This document shows, piece after piece, positions 15,696-23,293 of a stretch of DNA of 64,000 nt (position 1 is the first letter of the stretch; each line of letters begins with the position of its first letter). Position numbers and translations under genes: made by a program. The DNA is from Coriobacteriaceae bacterium. GTDB taxonomy: Bacteria; Actinomycetota; Coriobacteriia; Coriobacteriales; Coriobacteriaceae. The notes under the pieces were generated by a model. The model had not been told where the DNA came from. It searched no databases and was given only the letters and a program-made list of their open reading frames with translations. The stretch is from NCBI GenBank assembly GCA_902363125.1, contig CABIZD010000008.1, forward strand, positions 27,402 to 91,401, given 5' to 3'.

Positions 15696-16256
15696 ATGCC
15701 GACCCAACAGCAAGCCAGCAACGTGACCGATCCCGTCGATCCCCCGCAGCCCGCCGCGCCGGCGGAACCCGGCGCCGGCCAAGAGCCCGGCGCGCCGCAG
15801 GAGCCGCCCGCGATCGACTGGAAGGCCGAGGCCGAGCGATTCAAGAAGGAGTCCCGAAAGTGGGAGGCCCGGGCCAAGGAGAACAAGGGCAAGGCCGACC
15901 TGTGGGACGCCCAGGGCGCGCAGGCGCCCACCGTCGAGTCCCTCAACGACGAGCTCAACGACCTGAAGGGCCGCCTCGCCGCGTCCGAGGCCGAGCGCGA
16001 GCGCGAGCGCACGCTCGCCCGCGTGTCGCAGGCCACCGGCGTGCCGGCCGCGCTCATCCACGGCGACGACGAGGAGTCGATGACGGCATCGGCCAAGGCC
16101 GTCGCCGACTTCGCCGAATCGCGCCAGCCGGGCTACCCGCTCGACAAGGGCGGATCCGGCGGAGGCAAGAAAGTGAACAGGGAGTCCATCGAGTCCATCA
16201 AGGACCCCGCCAAGCGCATCATGGCCCGCGCCGCGCACATGGACCTCTACAAGTAA
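15696..16256 (+). CDS. Capsid scaffold protein (DUF4355-like)
   Basis: 186 residues. It has a proline/alanine-rich N-terminus, a central coiled coil (KAEAERFKKESRKWEARAKE; LNDELNDLKGRLAASEAERE) and a basic C-terminus. Such proteins shape the prohead and are removed before packaging. GGAAGGAG precedes the ATG. It lies directly before the capsid gene. Confidence 0.85.
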   Translation: MPTQQQASNVTDPVDPPQPAAPAEPGAGQEPGAPQEPPAIDWKAEAERFKKESRKWEARAKENKGKADLWDAQGAQAPTVESLNDELNDLKGRLAASEAERERERTLARVSQATGVPAALIHGDDEESMTASAKAVADFAESRQPGYPLDKGGSGGGKKVNRESIESIKDPAKRIMARAAHMDLYK

Positions 16257-16269
16257 GAAAGGGGCAAGC

Positions 16270-17208
16270 ATGCCCGTACCCGCAAACATCTCCGACTCCA
16301 CGGCCATCAACGCCTCGATGGACCAGGAGTTCATCCGCAACTTCGAGGGCGACCTCGACCGCCTGCTCGAGGTCCTCGGCATCTTCGGCGCCGAGACCAT
16401 CGCCGCCGGCACCACGCTCAAGATGCTCAAGGTGACCGGCGAGCTCAACAACTCCAAGACCGCCGGCTCCAAGGAGTCCGCCACCGGCGATACCGCAGTC
16501 CAGCTGGGATCCAGCTCCGGCACCGCCTACGTCGAGGGCGACGAGGTCGCGCTGTCCAAGTTCACCGCCACCTACGAGCCCGTGGGCGAGGCCGAGGCCT
16601 TCCCGTACCGCCGCATGACCACGCACAAGGCGATCCAGCAGTCCGGCTACGTCAACGCCGTGCTCAAGACCGACAAGCACATGGCCTCGCTCGTGCGCCG
16701 CAGCATCGTCTCGCAGTTCTTCTCCTTCCTGCTCAAGGGAACGGGCGCGGCGACCGGCAAGGGCCTGCAGGCATGCGCCGCCGCGGTCGACGCCAAGCTC
16801 GGCAACACCCTCGAGACCAACGGCGACGCCGCCGAGCGCGTCGTGCACTTCATCAACCGAGACGACGCAGCCGACTACCTCGGCAACGCGACCATCACCG
16901 ACCAGAACCTGTTCGGCCTGACCTACCTCGAGAACTTCCTGGGCCTCTCGGGCGTCTTCCTGACCAACCAGGTCGCCAAGGGAACCATGATCGCCACCCC
17001 CGCCGACAACATCCGCATCTTCGGCGTGGACTTCGGCGAGCTCGCGACCTCGGGCCTCACGTACACGGTATCCGACTCCGGCCTGATCGGCGTCGCGCAC
17101 ACCCCGGCGTACGACCACGTGTCGGTCGAGACGAACGTGCTCGCCGGCGCGACGTTCTTCCCCGAGGTGAAGGACTACATCGTGAAGGGAACCATCACGA
17201 CCAAGTAA
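16270..17208 (+). CDS. Major capsid protein
   Basis: 312 residues. The N-terminus (DQEFIRNFEGDLDRLLEVLG) and the ending FFPEVKDYIVKGTITTK match HK97-fold capsid proteins of siphoviruses that use a separate scaffold. AAAGGGG ribosome site. Position after scaffold and before the neck genes agrees. Confidence 0.88.
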   Translation: MPVPANISDSTAINASMDQEFIRNFEGDLDRLLEVLGIFGAETIAAGTTLKMLKVTGELNNSKTAGSKESATGDTAVQLGSSSGTAYVEGDEVALSKFTATYEPVGEAEAFPYRRMTTHKAIQQSGYVNAVLKTDKHMASLVRRSIVSQFFSFLLKGTGAATGKGLQACAAAVDAKLGNTLETNGDAAERVVHFINRDDAADYLGNATITDQNLFGLTYLENFLGLSGVFLTNQVAKGTMIATPADNIRIFGVDFGELATSGLTYTVSDSGLIGVAHTPAYDHVSVETNVLAGATFFPEVKDYIVKGTITTK

Positions 17209-17218
17209 GGAGGCCACC

Positions 17219-17638
17219 GTGGACGAATACTCGTTCGCGACGGTCGACGAGTACCGCATCGACACCGGCGACGCGGCGACCCCCGACGAGCGCGTGGCCG
17301 CCGAGCTGTCGCGGCAGAGCGCGAAGCTCCGCGCGACGCTCGGCATCGGCCGGGCGCGCACCCTGGAGGGGGACGCGGCGGCGCTGGCGCGGGACCTCGT
17401 GACCGACGCGGCCCGCAAGAAGCTCGTGCAGCCGGCCTGCGCGCCCATGGGCGTGGAGGACCTCACCGGCGTCTCGCAGTCGAGCTTCACGGCCAACGGG
17501 TTCCAGGGGAGCTTCACCTTCCAGAACCCGAGCGGAACGGCCTACTTCGACCGCTCGACCCTCACCGCGCTCAAGAGGCTCCTCGGGCGCGGCCAGCGCA
17601 TCGGCACCGTGTGCCCGAGCTACGGGGGCAGGCCGTGA
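17219..17638 (+). CDS. Head-tail connector (gp6-like)
   Basis: 139 residues from a GTG after AAGGAGG. The alpha-helical layout with a small beta insertion and the position just after the capsid fit connector or adaptor proteins that extend the portal. The stop overlaps the next ATG (TGATG). Confidence 0.65.
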   Translation: MDEYSFATVDEYRIDTGDAATPDERVAAELSRQSAKLRATLGIGRARTLEGDAAALARDLVTDAARKKLVQPACAPMGVEDLTGVSQSSFTANGFQGSFTFQNPSGTAYFDRSTLTALKRLLGRGQRIGTVCPSYGGRP

Positions 17639-17988
17639 TGGGCGAGGAGGTGACGGTGCTGTCGAGCACGGTGACGGGCAGGGACGCCATGGGCGAGCCC
17701 ACCGTCGAGTGGGAGGCCACCGTCGTCCCGGGATGCCTCGTGCGGCCCCTGGCCGGCTCGGACGCGGGGGACGCCGCCCGGCCGGACGGCATCGAGGCGA
17801 GCTACTCCATCGCGTTCCCCAAGACGTACGCGGGGCCGCCGCTGGCGCGCTGCCGCATCGCCCTGACGGGGCGCGGCATGCCCGCCGACCCCGACACCGC
17901 GCTGCTGGTCGTCGGCTACCCCGACATCACGGACCCCTGCCCCACGGCGTGGAACATGACGGCGACGGCGGGGAGGGCCCATGGCTGA
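17638..17988 (+). CDS. Head closure (stopper) protein
   Basis: 116 residues, beta-rich (TVLSSTVTGRDAMGEPTVEW ... SYSIAFPKTY ... CRIALTGRGM), the pattern of SPP1 gp16-like stoppers that seal the head before tail joining. Overlaps the next gene by 8 bases. The assignment rests largely on gene order. Confidence 0.65.
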   Translation: MGEEVTVLSSTVTGRDAMGEPTVEWEATVVPGCLVRPLAGSDAGDAARPDGIEASYSIAFPKTYAGPPLARCRIALTGRGMPADPDTALLVVGYPDITDPCPTAWNMTATAGRAHG

Positions 17989-18304
17989 CAAGATCAAGTT
18001 CGGGCGCTTCGTCCACAGCGACGCGGGCGTCATCGCCGTCACGAAGGGCGCGGGAGTCCGCACCTTGGTGGCGGTCGAGACCGCCCGCCTCACGGCGAGG
18101 GCCAACGCCGCGGCCGCGTCGCGCCACGTGCCGTCGGGTTACCGCAGGTCCCTCGAGAGGCTCCATCCCGGGGCCTTCGACGGCGACCCCTACGTGGGCG
18201 TCGTCAAGTCGGGCTCCTGCGACACGCTCGGCGTCGTCCGCGCCGCGACCCCGGCCGGCGCATTCGACCAGAACCGCAACCACACCCTCGACCACCTGCT
18301 CTAA
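17981..18304 (+). CDS. Neck / tail-completion protein
   Basis: 107 residues in the third slot after the capsid, where HK97 gp10-like proteins sit. The sequence is short and basic-neutral with FVHSDAGVIAV and GVVKSGSCDTLGVV beta segments. The family match is weak; the context is strong. Confidence 0.6.
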   Translation: MADKIKFGRFVHSDAGVIAVTKGAGVRTLVAVETARLTARANAAAASRHVPSGYRRSLERLHPGAFDGDPYVGVVKSGSCDTLGVVRAATPAGAFDQNRNHTLDHLL

Positions 18305-18313
18305 GGAGGGACC

Positions 18314-18682
18314 GTGCCGAGACTCAACGTGATGGGCGAGCTCAGGGCGATCCTCGAGTCCTCCCTGGGCGGCGTGCCCGTGCGGATCGACCTGCCCGGG
18401 GAACGGCCGGGTACCGTCGCCGTGGTCCGCCGGTGCGGGGGCGCGCGGCAGGACGCCCTCATCGACTCGCCCCAGGTGGAGGTGCTCATGTGGGCCCCGA
18501 CAGAGGCCAAGGCCGAGGAGCTCGCGGAGCTCGTGGGCGACGCGATGTCGCACCTGCCGTTCGCGCGGGGCTTCTGCGCCTGCGAGGAGCTCGAGATGCG
18601 GACCGACTACGACTACCTCGCCCGGTCCCCGCGCTGGTACGCGCTGTACCGACTGAAGACATACCAACCGAAAGAAGGATAA
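18314..18682 (+). CDS. Tail terminator-like protein
   Basis: 122 residues from a GTG with TAAGGAGG upstream. The alternating pattern (PGTVAVVRRCGG, QVEVLMWAPTEAKAEELAEL, FCACEELEMRTDYDYLARSP, RWYALYRLKTY) matches phage tail-terminator proteins that cap the tail tube. Directly followed by the tail tube gene. Confidence 0.7.
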   Translation: MPRLNVMGELRAILESSLGGVPVRIDLPGERPGTVAVVRRCGGARQDALIDSPQVEVLMWAPTEAKAEELAELVGDAMSHLPFARGFCACEELEMRTDYDYLARSPRWYALYRLKTYQPKEG

Positions 18683-19315
18683 ATGGCATCTAACAACGAG
18701 GAGAACAAGATCGCCCTCGCCTCCGAGGACGCGACCCCCGCAAACGACATCGACCCCTCGCTCGTCACCACCGGCTCGCCCGTCGAGGGCGGCTGCGTGT
18801 ACACGAGCTTCAAGTCCAACCCGACGCTCCCGACCGACGCCGCGACCAAGATCTCCACGCTCACCGACCTCGTGTCGCTGGGCGACCTGTCGCCCGACGG
18901 CTTCACGGCCTCCAAGAGCGTGACGGTCAACGAGTTCAAGGGCTGGCACCAGTCCATCGTGCTCACCAAGGTCTCCGAGGAGAAGCACCAGTACAAGATG
19001 GTCTTCATCGAGTCCGTCCGCTCCTCCGTCGCCAAGCTGCGCTACGGCGCCGGCAACGTCGAGACGAACGAGGACGGAACGTTCAGCCACATCAAGGTCA
19101 TCGCCAACTCCGACGTGCGCGTCCCGCTCGTCATCGACGAGCTCGAGGACACGGGCAACCTGCGCCGCACCGTCATCCCGCGCATCTCCATCGACTCCTA
19201 CGACGACGTCGAGCACAAGCCCGGCGGCCTGGTCCAGTACGGCTTCACCTTCACGGTCCTCAAGACCGCGGGCAAGCCGCTGTTCGACATCTACCGCGCA
19301 AAGCCCGCCGCGTAG
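18683..19315 (+). CDS. Major tail tube protein
   Basis: 210 residues, beta-rich, in the standard slot between tail terminator and chaperones. Features include EGGCVYTSFKSNPTLP, KSVTVNEFKGWHQSIV and EHKPGGLVQYGFTFTVL. It builds the stacked hexamer tube of a long non-contractile tail. A strong terminator follows, probably lowering expression of the later tail genes. Confidence 0.8.
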   Translation: MASNNEENKIALASEDATPANDIDPSLVTTGSPVEGGCVYTSFKSNPTLPTDAATKISTLTDLVSLGDLSPDGFTASKSVTVNEFKGWHQSIVLTKVSEEKHQYKMVFIESVRSSVAKLRYGAGNVETNEDGTFSHIKVIANSDVRVPLVIDELEDTGNLRRTVIPRISIDSYDDVEHKPGGLVQYGFTFTVLKTAGKPLFDIYRAKPAA

Positions 19316-19337
19316 GCGAAGGCGACATAACGAGACC

Positions 19338-19368
19338 GCCGCCCCGGCACTGCCGGGGCGGCCCTTTA
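19338..19368 (+). terminator. Terminator after tail tube gene
   Basis: Perfect 11-bp stem GCCGCCCCGGC/GCCGGGGCGGC with a three-base loop, then CCTTTAT. Confidence 0.8.
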
Positions 19369-19381
19369 TCTGGGAGGAAAG

Positions 19382-19771
19382 ATGAACAAGGATTACCTGG
19401 CAATGATGGATGAGGGCGAGCTCGAGGCCTACGCAAAGGTCCTCGGCTTCACGACCGCGGCTGCGCAGACGGCTGCTGACAAGGTGAAGCTCATCGAGCA
19501 GAAGCGAGGACGCTGCGCCGAGCTGACCGTTCTCGGCATCGCCATGAGCATCCCCGTCAAGCGCGCGCACGACCGCCGCTTCATCGACGCCATGAACAAG
19601 GAGGACCGCACGACCGAGGAGCTCGACGGGGCGTTCCGCTTCCTCCTCGGCGACGAGCAGTACGAGAGCCTCATGGAGGCCGTGACCGAGGACGACGGCA
19701 CGCAGGACGACGACGCGCTGGGCTACGCATACAACAAGCTGCTCTACTCGGCCGAACTAAAAAACTTCTAG
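19382..19771 (+). CDS. Tail assembly chaperone, short form (gpG-like)
   Basis: 129 residues after GGGAGGAAAG. Mostly helical, with a DGTQDDDALGYAYNKLLYS end. Position between tube and tape measure, size, and a slippery heptamer near its end identify it as the unshifted product of a G/GT chaperone pair. Confidence 0.85.
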   Translation: MNKDYLAMMDEGELEAYAKVLGFTTAAAQTAADKVKLIEQKRGRCAELTVLGIAMSIPVKRAHDRRFIDAMNKEDRTTEELDGAFRFLLGDEQYESLMEAVTEDDGTQDDDALGYAYNKLLYSAELKNF

Positions 19772-20139
19772 AGCTCGCCGACCTCGAGGAACGTCACCTG
19801 CCCCTGCTCAGGCACGACTTCAGGGCCTACTACGGCTGCTGCTACGACGAGGTCGGCGCCGCCGAGGCGTACGACCTCGTGAGGACGCTGCCGGACGGGT
19901 CGCTCACCGTGGCGGCACTCCACCCGGAGCGCAGCTGGACGCAGGAGCGGCAATCGGCGGCCGACATCGTAGACAGCGTCTACGCGGCGGCGACCGCGCT
20001 GTGCGGCGGCAAGGCATCGGAAGCCCCGAGGGTGCCCCGCCCGCGGGACGTGGCCGCCGCCGGCGCCGCGGCAGAGCGCGCGGCGTCGGTGCGCGCCCGC
20101 ATCGAGAACACCGAGTGGGCGGAGGTGACGGATGGCTGA
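19382..20139 (+). CDS. Tail assembly chaperone, frameshift fusion (gpGT-like)
   Basis: At A AAA AAC (19759-19765) a -1 slip would carry ribosomes from the short frame into an open frame that reads LLELADLEERHLPLLRHDFR and continues to a stop at 20137-20139. The fused product would be about 252 residues: 128 from the first frame and 124 from the second. The second frame has no suitable independent start near the junction, and its end overlaps the tape-measure start. This is the conserved G-GT arrangement of siphoviruses, where the fusion coats the tape measure. Confidence 0.85.
19759..19765 (+). other. Programmed -1 ribosomal frameshift site
   Basis: The heptamer A AAA AAC is in the correct phase (zero-frame codons CTA AAA AAC), two codons before the zero-frame TAG at 19769. 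It is one of the most efficient bacterial -1 slippery sequences. The GC-rich region after it could form a stimulatory structure, which I could not fold. Confidence 0.88.
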
Positions 20140-23100
20140 GATCGGACGCGCGGACCTGCTGATCGTCCCCAGGTTCGACAACCTCACCAAGTCGGTCGAG
20201 TCCGCGCTCGGCAAGTGCGAGGGGCAGGCGAGCAAGTCCGGCTCAAGCCTCGGCAAGAGCACCGGCTCCGGGTTCGGGAAGGGGCTGGCCGGCTCCGGCG
20301 CGATGATAGGCGCCTTCTCGACGCTCACGTCGAAGGCCATGGACTCCATCTCGTCCCATGTCGGGTCGGCGATCAGCCGCTTCGACACGCTCAACAACTA
20401 CCCGAAGGTCATGCAGTCCCTCGGGTACTCCGCCGATTCCGCCAACGCGTCTATCGGCAAGATGTCCGACCGCCTGTCGACCCTTCCCACCAGGCTCGAC
20501 GACATGGTCTCGGTCGTCCAGGGCATCACCGCCACGGTCGGCGACCTCGACAAGGCCACCGACGTCGGCCTCGCGCTCAACGACATGCTCATCGCCTCGG
20601 GCAGCTCGACCCAGCTGTGCTCGGCGGCGATGGAGCAGTTCCGCCAGATCCTCTCCAAGGGCAAGCCCGAGATGGAGGACTGGCGCTCGCTGACGACGGC
20701 CGCGCCGGGCCAGATGGACCAGCTCGCGAAATCCATGCTCGGACCCACGGCAAACGCCAACGACCTGTACGCCGCGCTCGGCGGCGGGGGCAAGGACCCG
20801 ACCATCACGCTCGACCAGCTCATGGACAAGATGGTCGAGCTCGACACACAGGGCGGCGCGAGCTTCGCGTCCTTCAAGGACCAGGCCGAGACCGCCGCCG
20901 GCGGCGTCCAGACGAGCGTCCAGAACATGTCGAACGCCGTCACGAAGGGCGTCACCGGCACGCTCGAGTCGATCGGCAGGAACAACATCGCCGGGGTGCT
21001 CAATGACGCGAAGGGCGCCGTGAACGGCTTCTTCAAGGTCGTCAACGGCGGAGTCTCCGCGTCGATGCCCCTGGTCAAGCAACTCTACGGCGGGTTCAAG
21101 GGCCTGGCGCCCGAGATCGTCTCGGGTGCGGCAGGCATCGCGGCATGGCAGAAGGCGGTGCCCGTCCTCTCCGGCGTCGCGAGCGGCGTGGGCAAGGCCA
21201 CCGAGGCCTTCAAGCTCGCCCGCGGGGGCGCAGGCACGTTCGCCGAGTCGCTCGAGGCGGTGGGCATCGGCTTCAACCCGGTCGCGATCGGCTGCACCGT
21301 CGCGGCCGCCGGCATCGGCATACTCATCGAGAAGCAGGTCGAGTGGCAGGCCCGCACCGACGCGCTCAACAAGGCCACGACCGGCCTGGTCGACGCGGCC
21401 TCTAACACCGTGGCGCTCGAGTCCTACGCCGGCAGGGTCGAGAACGTGGGCAAGAAGTCCTCTTTCTCGGCGATGTCCGTCGACGAGCTCGCCGAGTCGA
21501 TCGGCAAGCACGTCGACGCCATGAACGAGAACACGAGGGCCGCCGAGTCGCAGATCGCGCAGCTCAACACCGCGCAGCAGATCATCGACAACTACGCCGG
21601 CAAGACCGACCTGTCCACCGACGCCCAGGGCAGGCTCACGTGGGCGCTGCAGCTGCTCAACGATCAGCTCGGGCTCAACATCTCGGCGCAGGACGTGGCG
21701 AACGGGCAGTACGTCGACGCGGACGGCAACGTCAAGAACCTCAAGCAGTCCATCGACGAGCTCGTCGCCTCCAAGAAGAAGGACGCCGAGGTGAGCGCCC
21801 TCACAGCAAACCTCACCGAGGCGTACCAGGCGCAGTCCGAGGCGGCCGACACGCTCGCCTCCAAGACGAAGCCCTACCAGGACCGCCTCAAGGAGCTGGC
21901 GAGGAGCTACCCGGAGCTCACCAAGGGCGAGCTCGAGGCGCTCGCCTGCACCGAGAAGGTCGGCAGGGAGTACAACGAGGCGAAGAAGCAGTTCGACTCC
22001 GCCTCGGAGAGCATCGACGCGCTCAACGGCAAGCTCGGCGACGCGAGCCTGACCACGCAGGAGGCCGGCAGCACCTTCGAGCACTTCGCCCAGGCGCAGC
22101 TCACGCTCTTCCAGGCACAGCTCTCGGCCAACGGCGAGACCCTGTCCGCCATCTCCGGCTCGCTCACGCAGCTCGGCGTCGACACCGAGCAGCTGGCGAG
22201 CCTCAGCGACGACCAGCTCGCCAGGCTGGCGCAGGACTACGACGGCACCGCCCGCTCCATCGTCGACGACCTCGACGGGTGGGGCGTCTCGATGGACGAG
22301 GGCGCCGCCTCGACGGTCCGCGCGGCGAGCCAGATCCAGGCCGCGCTCGAGGACATGGGCGGCAAGCTCAAGAAGGCGTTCTCGAAGGAGAACATCGACT
22401 TCGGCGCGTTCTCGGACGCCTGCGCCGCGGCCGGCGTGTCGACCGAGACGCTCAACAGCATCGGCTCCGCCAACCTCGCCGCGCTCGCCAGCAACTTCAA
22501 CGGCAACATCGACCAGATGGTCTGGGCCGTCCAGAACTACAACGCGCAGCCCATCGTCGACAAGAACGGCAACGTGACCGTCGACCAGGCCCAGCTCATG
22601 GACGCCCAGGGCAACGTGTACACCTGGAACGGCTCGCAGCTGATGGACAAGAGCGGCGTCGTCGACGTGAGCGTCGGCGACCTGCGCGACGCCCAGGGCA
22701 ACCTCGTGACCTGGAACGGCACGGCGCTCCAGTCCAAGAGCGCCAAGACAAAGGTCGACAAGAAGGAAGTCGACAAGGCGCAGACCTCGGTGGACAAGCT
22801 CAACGGCACCAAGCTCAAGAGCAAGGAGATGACCGCCAAGGCGAGCTACGGGACGCTGCCGAAGTGCCAGTCCGCCATGCAGGCGGTGATGAACGAGCCG
22901 TTCCACTCAAGGTCGGCGACGATCACCACGACCTACGTGACCGTCAACAGGACACGCAACGAGAAGGCCGCCGGCGGCATACGCCATGCCGAGGGGGGCA
23001 TCCGCATGCACGCGCACGGCGCCATCGTCGACGCGCCGGTGACCGGCTACCCGCTCGACTGGGTGGGCGAGGACGGCGCCGAGGCCATCGTGCCGCTCAC

Positions 23101-23290
23101 GAACCGCAGGTATTCCGAGCCGTTCGCGGCGACCCTCGCCGAGCAGATGGCGCGGCTCGGCGGCCAGCGCGGCGACGTCTACAACATCTACCTCGACGGG
23201 TCGGCCCTCGAGGTCGACGAGCGCGTCGCGGAGGCGCTCAGGGCGCTGGTCTCCGAACTCAAGAGGACCGTCAGGACCGGAAGGGGGTAG
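20132..23290 (+). CDS. Tail tape measure protein
   Basis: 1052 residues, by far the longest tail gene. The N-terminal third (FDTLNNYPKVMQSLGYSAD ... TATVGDLDKATDVGLALNDM ... KPEMEDWRSLTTAAPGQM) matches the TMP core domain of phage tape measures. A hydrophobic segment (NPVAIGCTVAAAGIGILIE) lies near residue 390 and long coiled coils follow. The C-terminus has the common WVGEDGAEAIVPLTN motif. It overlaps the chaperone stop by 8 bases. Tail length should follow this protein's length. Confidence 0.93.
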   Translation: MAEIGRADLLIVPRFDNLTKSVESALGKCEGQASKSGSSLGKSTGSGFGKGLAGSGAMIGAFSTLTSKAMDSISSHVGSAISRFDTLNNYPKVMQSLGYSADSANASIGKMSDRLSTLPTRLDDMVSVVQGITATVGDLDKATDVGLALNDMLIASGSSTQLCSAAMEQFRQILSKGKPEMEDWRSLTTAAPGQMDQLAKSMLGPTANANDLYAALGGGGKDPTITLDQLMDKMVELDTQGGASFASFKDQAETAAGGVQTSVQNMSNAVTKGVTGTLESIGRNNIAGVLNDAKGAVNGFFKVVNGGVSASMPLVKQLYGGFKGLAPEIVSGAAGIAAWQKAVPVLSGVASGVGKATEAFKLARGGAGTFAESLEAVGIGFNPVAIGCTVAAAGIGILIEKQVEWQARTDALNKATTGLVDAASNTVALESYAGRVENVGKKSSFSAMSVDELAESIGKHVDAMNENTRAAESQIAQLNTAQQIIDNYAGKTDLSTDAQGRLTWALQLLNDQLGLNISAQDVANGQYVDADGNVKNLKQSIDELVASKKKDAEVSALTANLTEAYQAQSEAADTLASKTKPYQDRLKELARSYPELTKGELEALACTEKVGREYNEAKKQFDSASESIDALNGKLGDASLTTQEAGSTFEHFAQAQLTLFQAQLSANGETLSAISGSLTQLGVDTEQLASLSDDQLARLAQDYDGTARSIVDDLDGWGVSMDEGAASTVRAASQIQAALEDMGGKLKKAFSKENIDFGAFSDACAAAGVSTETLNSIGSANLAALASNFNGNIDQMVWAVQNYNAQPIVDKNGNVTVDQAQLMDAQGNVYTWNGSQLMDKSGVVDVSVGDLRDAQGNLVTWNGTALQSKSAKTKVDKKEVDKAQTSVDKLNGTKLKSKEMTAKASYGTLPKCQSAMQAVMNEPFHSRSATITTTYVTVNRTRNEKAAGGIRHAEGGIRMHAHGAIVDAPVTGYPLDWVGEDGAEAIVPLTNRRYSEPFAATLAEQMARLGGQRGDVYNIYLDGSALEVDERVAEALRALVSELKRTVRTGRG

Positions 23291-23293
23291 CAG

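Noticed and set aside
14475..16523. 682-codon minus-strand frame over head genes
   Set aside because: Same antisense artefact; it crosses the portal, minor head and scaffold genes and matches no protein pattern.
20243..22906. 887-codon minus-strand frame
   Set aside because: Shadow of the tape measure gene on the opposite strand with biased composition and no start signal.
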